A stretch of DNA of 32,972 nucleotides from CAYGWP01 sp964353455 (GTDB lineage Bacteria > Planctomycetota > Phycisphaerae > FEN-1346). Positions within the stretch are counted from its first letter, which is position 1. Each line of letters starts with the position of its first letter. Position numbers and translations under genes: made by a program. Positions 31,045 through 32,972 of this stretch are shown here, piece by piece. The DNA lies in the NCBI GenBank assembly GCA_964353455.1, contig CAYGWP010000587.1, positions 1 to 32,972 of the forward strand, in the 5' to 3' direction. The notes beneath the pieces were generated by a model, which worked only from the letters and a program-made list of their open reading frames with translations, did not search any database and had not been told where the DNA came from.

Positions 31045-31073
31045 GAAGTGACGGAGCAATTGAGGAGTTCTCG

Positions 31074-32939
31074 ATGGCGCATATCGACGCGGTATTGCTC
31101 GTGCTGGCAATGCTTGGTGCGGTGATGCTTGTGCCGGCGTTGGCCGGCGCCGCCGACGCCCAGCCCGCCCCGGACATCCTCAAGACCCTCCGTCCGGGCC
31201 ATCCGCGGGTGGCCATCACGCCCGAATCCCTGAAGGCCCTGCGGGCCGGCGTCCAGGCCGATCCGGGCATGAGGGAGATATTCGAGAGGGTCCGGTCCGA
31301 GGCCGACCGCATCATCGGCCAGAACACGGTTGAGTACAAGATCGTCGGCCCGCGACTCCTCGACCAGAGCCGCAGGTGCAAGGAGCGCGTCTTCACCCTG
31401 GGCATGATGTACCTTCTTACGAACGATAACAAGTACGCCGCGCGGGCGCTGAAGGAACTCGACGCGGCCGGCGCGTTCAAGGACTGGAACCCGTCGCACT
31501 TCCTCGACACGGCCGAGATGTCTTGCGCGTTCGGCGTCGGATACGATTGGTTATATGGATATCTGTCGCCGGAGCAGCGGGCGGGCGTCCGCAAGGCGCT
31601 CGTCGAGAAGGGCCTAGCCGTGGGTCTGGAAGCGTACCGCGGCACGGGCAAGTACGGCTGGTGGACCCGCGCCCATCACAACTGGAGCCAGGTCTGTAAC
31701 GGCGGCCTGGCTGTCGGGGCGCTGGCCATCGCCGACGAGGAACCGGCCCTCTCGGGCGAGATCCTCGCATCCGGCATCAAGGCCGTCCAGCCCGCCATGG
31801 CCAACTTCGGCCCCGACGGCTCCTGGAACGAGGGACCCGGCTACTGGGGATACACGCTTCAATATACGTCCTACTACCTTGCGGCACTCCAGTCTGCGCT
31901 CGGGTCGATGATGGACCTCGAGAAGTCGCCGGGCCTGTCGGAGGCGGGCGTGTTCCGCATCTACTTCATCGGGCCGACCGGCCGCAACTTCAACTTCGCC
32001 GATGCCGGCGACGGCCCCGGCTCGGCCCCATCGATGTTCTGGCTCGCCCGGACCTATAACCGCCCCGTGTATGCCTGGCACGAGCGGCTCTTCATGCGCC
32101 CGAGCGCGTTTCACCTCATCTGGTACCCCGGCGGCATGCCGGCGCAGACGCCCGCCCAGGCGGGCCTCGCGCCGCACAAGTTCTTCCGCCGCGACAACAT
32201 CATCTTCCTCCGCAGCGCGTGGGAAGACCCGCAGGCCCTCTGGATCGGCTTTAAGGGCGGCGACAATGCGGCCAACCACAGCCACCTCGACATCGGCTCG
32301 TTCGTCATGGACGCCCTCGGCCAGCGGTGGGCCTCGGACCTGGGGGGCGATGACTACAACCTTCCCGCCTACTTCGGCAACAAGCGATGGACCTACTACC
32401 GCCTCGCCACCGAATCGCACAACACACTCCTTATTAATGGAGAGAACCAGAACCCCCGGGCCAAGGCGCCCGTCGTCGCCTTCGCATCCGCAAAGGGCGT
32501 CGGCTCGGCAGTAGCGGACCTGACGGCCGCGTATCCTAAGGCCCGCAGCGTCCATCGCGGCATCTCAATGGAAGGCGCGCGGCGGATCGTCATCCAGGAC
32601 GAGGTCGAGGCCGAAGCGCCGCTGGAGGTACTCTGGGGCATGCTCACCTTCGCAAAGGTGACCGCCCAGGGCCCGGCCGTGGTGCTGGAGCAGGGCGGCA
32701 GGCGCATGTACGGCCGCATACTTGCCCCGGCCGGGGCGACGTTCGACACGGTCGGCGCGAACCCTCCTCCGCCGCAGCGCCAGCAGCCCGACGCGAGGAA
32801 ACTTGTCGTGCGTCTGCCTGAGAAGGTGAAGAGCCTGCGCCTGGTGGTGGTGTTTTCGCCTGATGCGGCAGCCGCCGGGCCAGATGCTTCGGGCATCAAG
32901 CCCCTCGCCGAGTGGCCCGGCCGCGTCGCGCCGCAATGA
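31074..32939 (+). CDS. Secreted heparinase II/III-family polysaccharide lyase
   Basis: This 621-aa protein has a signal peptide (AVLLVLAMLGAVMLVPALAGA). An alpha/alpha toroid N-terminal domain (to about 350) includes RAHHNWSQVCNGGLAVGALA and GSWNEGPGYWGYTLQYTSYYL. The Heparinase II/III beta-sheet domain follows with NHSHLDIGSFVMDALGQRWA and DYNLPAYFGNKRWTYY, where His/Tyr residues act in beta-elimination of uronic-acid polymers. A C-terminal beta domain completes it. The substrate may be alginate, heparin-like or another uronate polymer. ATG at 31074 is chosen since GAGGAG lies 6 bases upstream; the frame is open to 30930, but those residues are encoded by the palindrome. The gene is complete; the window ends 33 bases beyond. 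Confidence 0.9.
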   Translation: MAHIDAVLLVLAMLGAVMLVPALAGAADAQPAPDILKTLRPGHPRVAITPESLKALRAGVQADPGMREIFERVRSEADRIIGQNTVEYKIVGPRLLDQSRRCKERVFTLGMMYLLTNDNKYAARALKELDAAGAFKDWNPSHFLDTAEMSCAFGVGYDWLYGYLSPEQRAGVRKALVEKGLAVGLEAYRGTGKYGWWTRAHHNWSQVCNGGLAVGALAIADEEPALSGEILASGIKAVQPAMANFGPDGSWNEGPGYWGYTLQYTSYYLAALQSALGSMMDLEKSPGLSEAGVFRIYFIGPTGRNFNFADAGDGPGSAPSMFWLARTYNRPVYAWHERLFMRPSAFHLIWYPGGMPAQTPAQAGLAPHKFFRRDNIIFLRSAWEDPQALWIGFKGGDNAANHSHLDIGSFVMDALGQRWASDLGGDDYNLPAYFGNKRWTYYRLATESHNTLLINGENQNPRAKAPVVAFASAKGVGSAVADLTAAYPKARSVHRGISMEGARRIVIQDEVEAEAPLEVLWGMLTFAKVTAQGPAVVLEQGGRRMYGRILAPAGATFDTVGANPPPPQRQQPDARKLVVRLPEKVKSLRLVVVFSPDAAAAGPDASGIKPLAEWPGRVAPQ

Positions 32940-32952
32940 GTCGAGACGTGCT

Positions 32953-32972
32953 TTTTAGCCGCGACCCGAAGG
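32953..32972. repeat. Family A repeat start at the window edge
   Basis: TTTAGCCGCGACCCGAAGG differs from the family A left arm by a single base. It is cut by the window end, so a full palindrome probably continues beyond it. Confidence 0.75.

Larger units (their letters stand above)
30723..31073. other. Divergent intergenic region with promoter, leader hairpin and palindrome
   Basis: It holds the enolase promoter (30887-30914, minus strand), a GC-rich leader hairpin (30847-30883) and a long palindrome (30957-31044) ahead of the heparinase-like gene. The remainder shows no gene. Confidence 0.7.

Noticed and set aside
30930..31073. N-terminal extension of the heparinase-like protein
   Set aside because: The extension is encoded by the palindrome at 30957-31044; the signal peptide and ribosome-binding site support 31074.

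Overview
The window looks like chromosomal DNA of a GC-rich, free-living bacterium. My best guess is the phylum Planctomycetota, perhaps the Phycisphaerae side. This is inference from gene content: a Tat-exported FAD oxidoreductase, GH71/99-like and heparinase-like secreted enzymes, zinc-ribbon/VWA membrane proteins beside an ExbB-ExbD-ExbD set, and many short palindromic intergenic repeats that also run into coding sequence. No rRNA, tRNA, phage or CRISPR array was recognised. About 28 genes and one transposase relic are supported.

Layout. 1-354 is repeat-rich and gene-free. 355-4097 (minus) holds a Tes/MJ0619-type radical SAM enzyme, a lipoprotein and a Tat-dependent FAD oxidoreductase. 4355-7538 holds a CPBP protease, two small unknown proteins, an orphan HicB and a MagIII-like DNA glycosylase. 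7748-10628 (minus) holds a diguanylate cyclase, then a Memo-family protein followed by a CDP-alcohol phosphatidyltransferase. 10706-12149 (minus) is a tightly coupled three-gene cassette: an unknown 276-aa protein, a PIN-domain protein and a 41-aa basic protein. It lies next to an IS1595-type transposase relic and is probably an accessory insertion. 12439-16500 (minus) holds ribulokinase, a ribulose-phosphate epimerase-like aldolase and a fumarase/aspartase.

16727-25795 is the most interesting block. Two paralogous membrane-anchored VWA proteins, a proline-rich lipoprotein, a TPR-like protein, ExbB, two ExbD proteins and a 929-aa TPR-like protein lie together. The transmembrane segment of both VWA proteins carries a TonB-like S-x3-H motif. 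This suggests they take the place of TonB as the energised partner of ExbB/ExbD.

25979-32939 holds MiaB with two in-frame repeat-derived segments, a GH71/99-like secreted protein, enolase coupled to an FtsB-like protein behind a clear sigma70-type promoter, and a secreted heparinase II/III-type lyase. Polysaccharide degradation (GH71/99-like, heparinase-like) and pentose use (ribulokinase, epimerase) fit a carbohydrate-degrading heterotroph.
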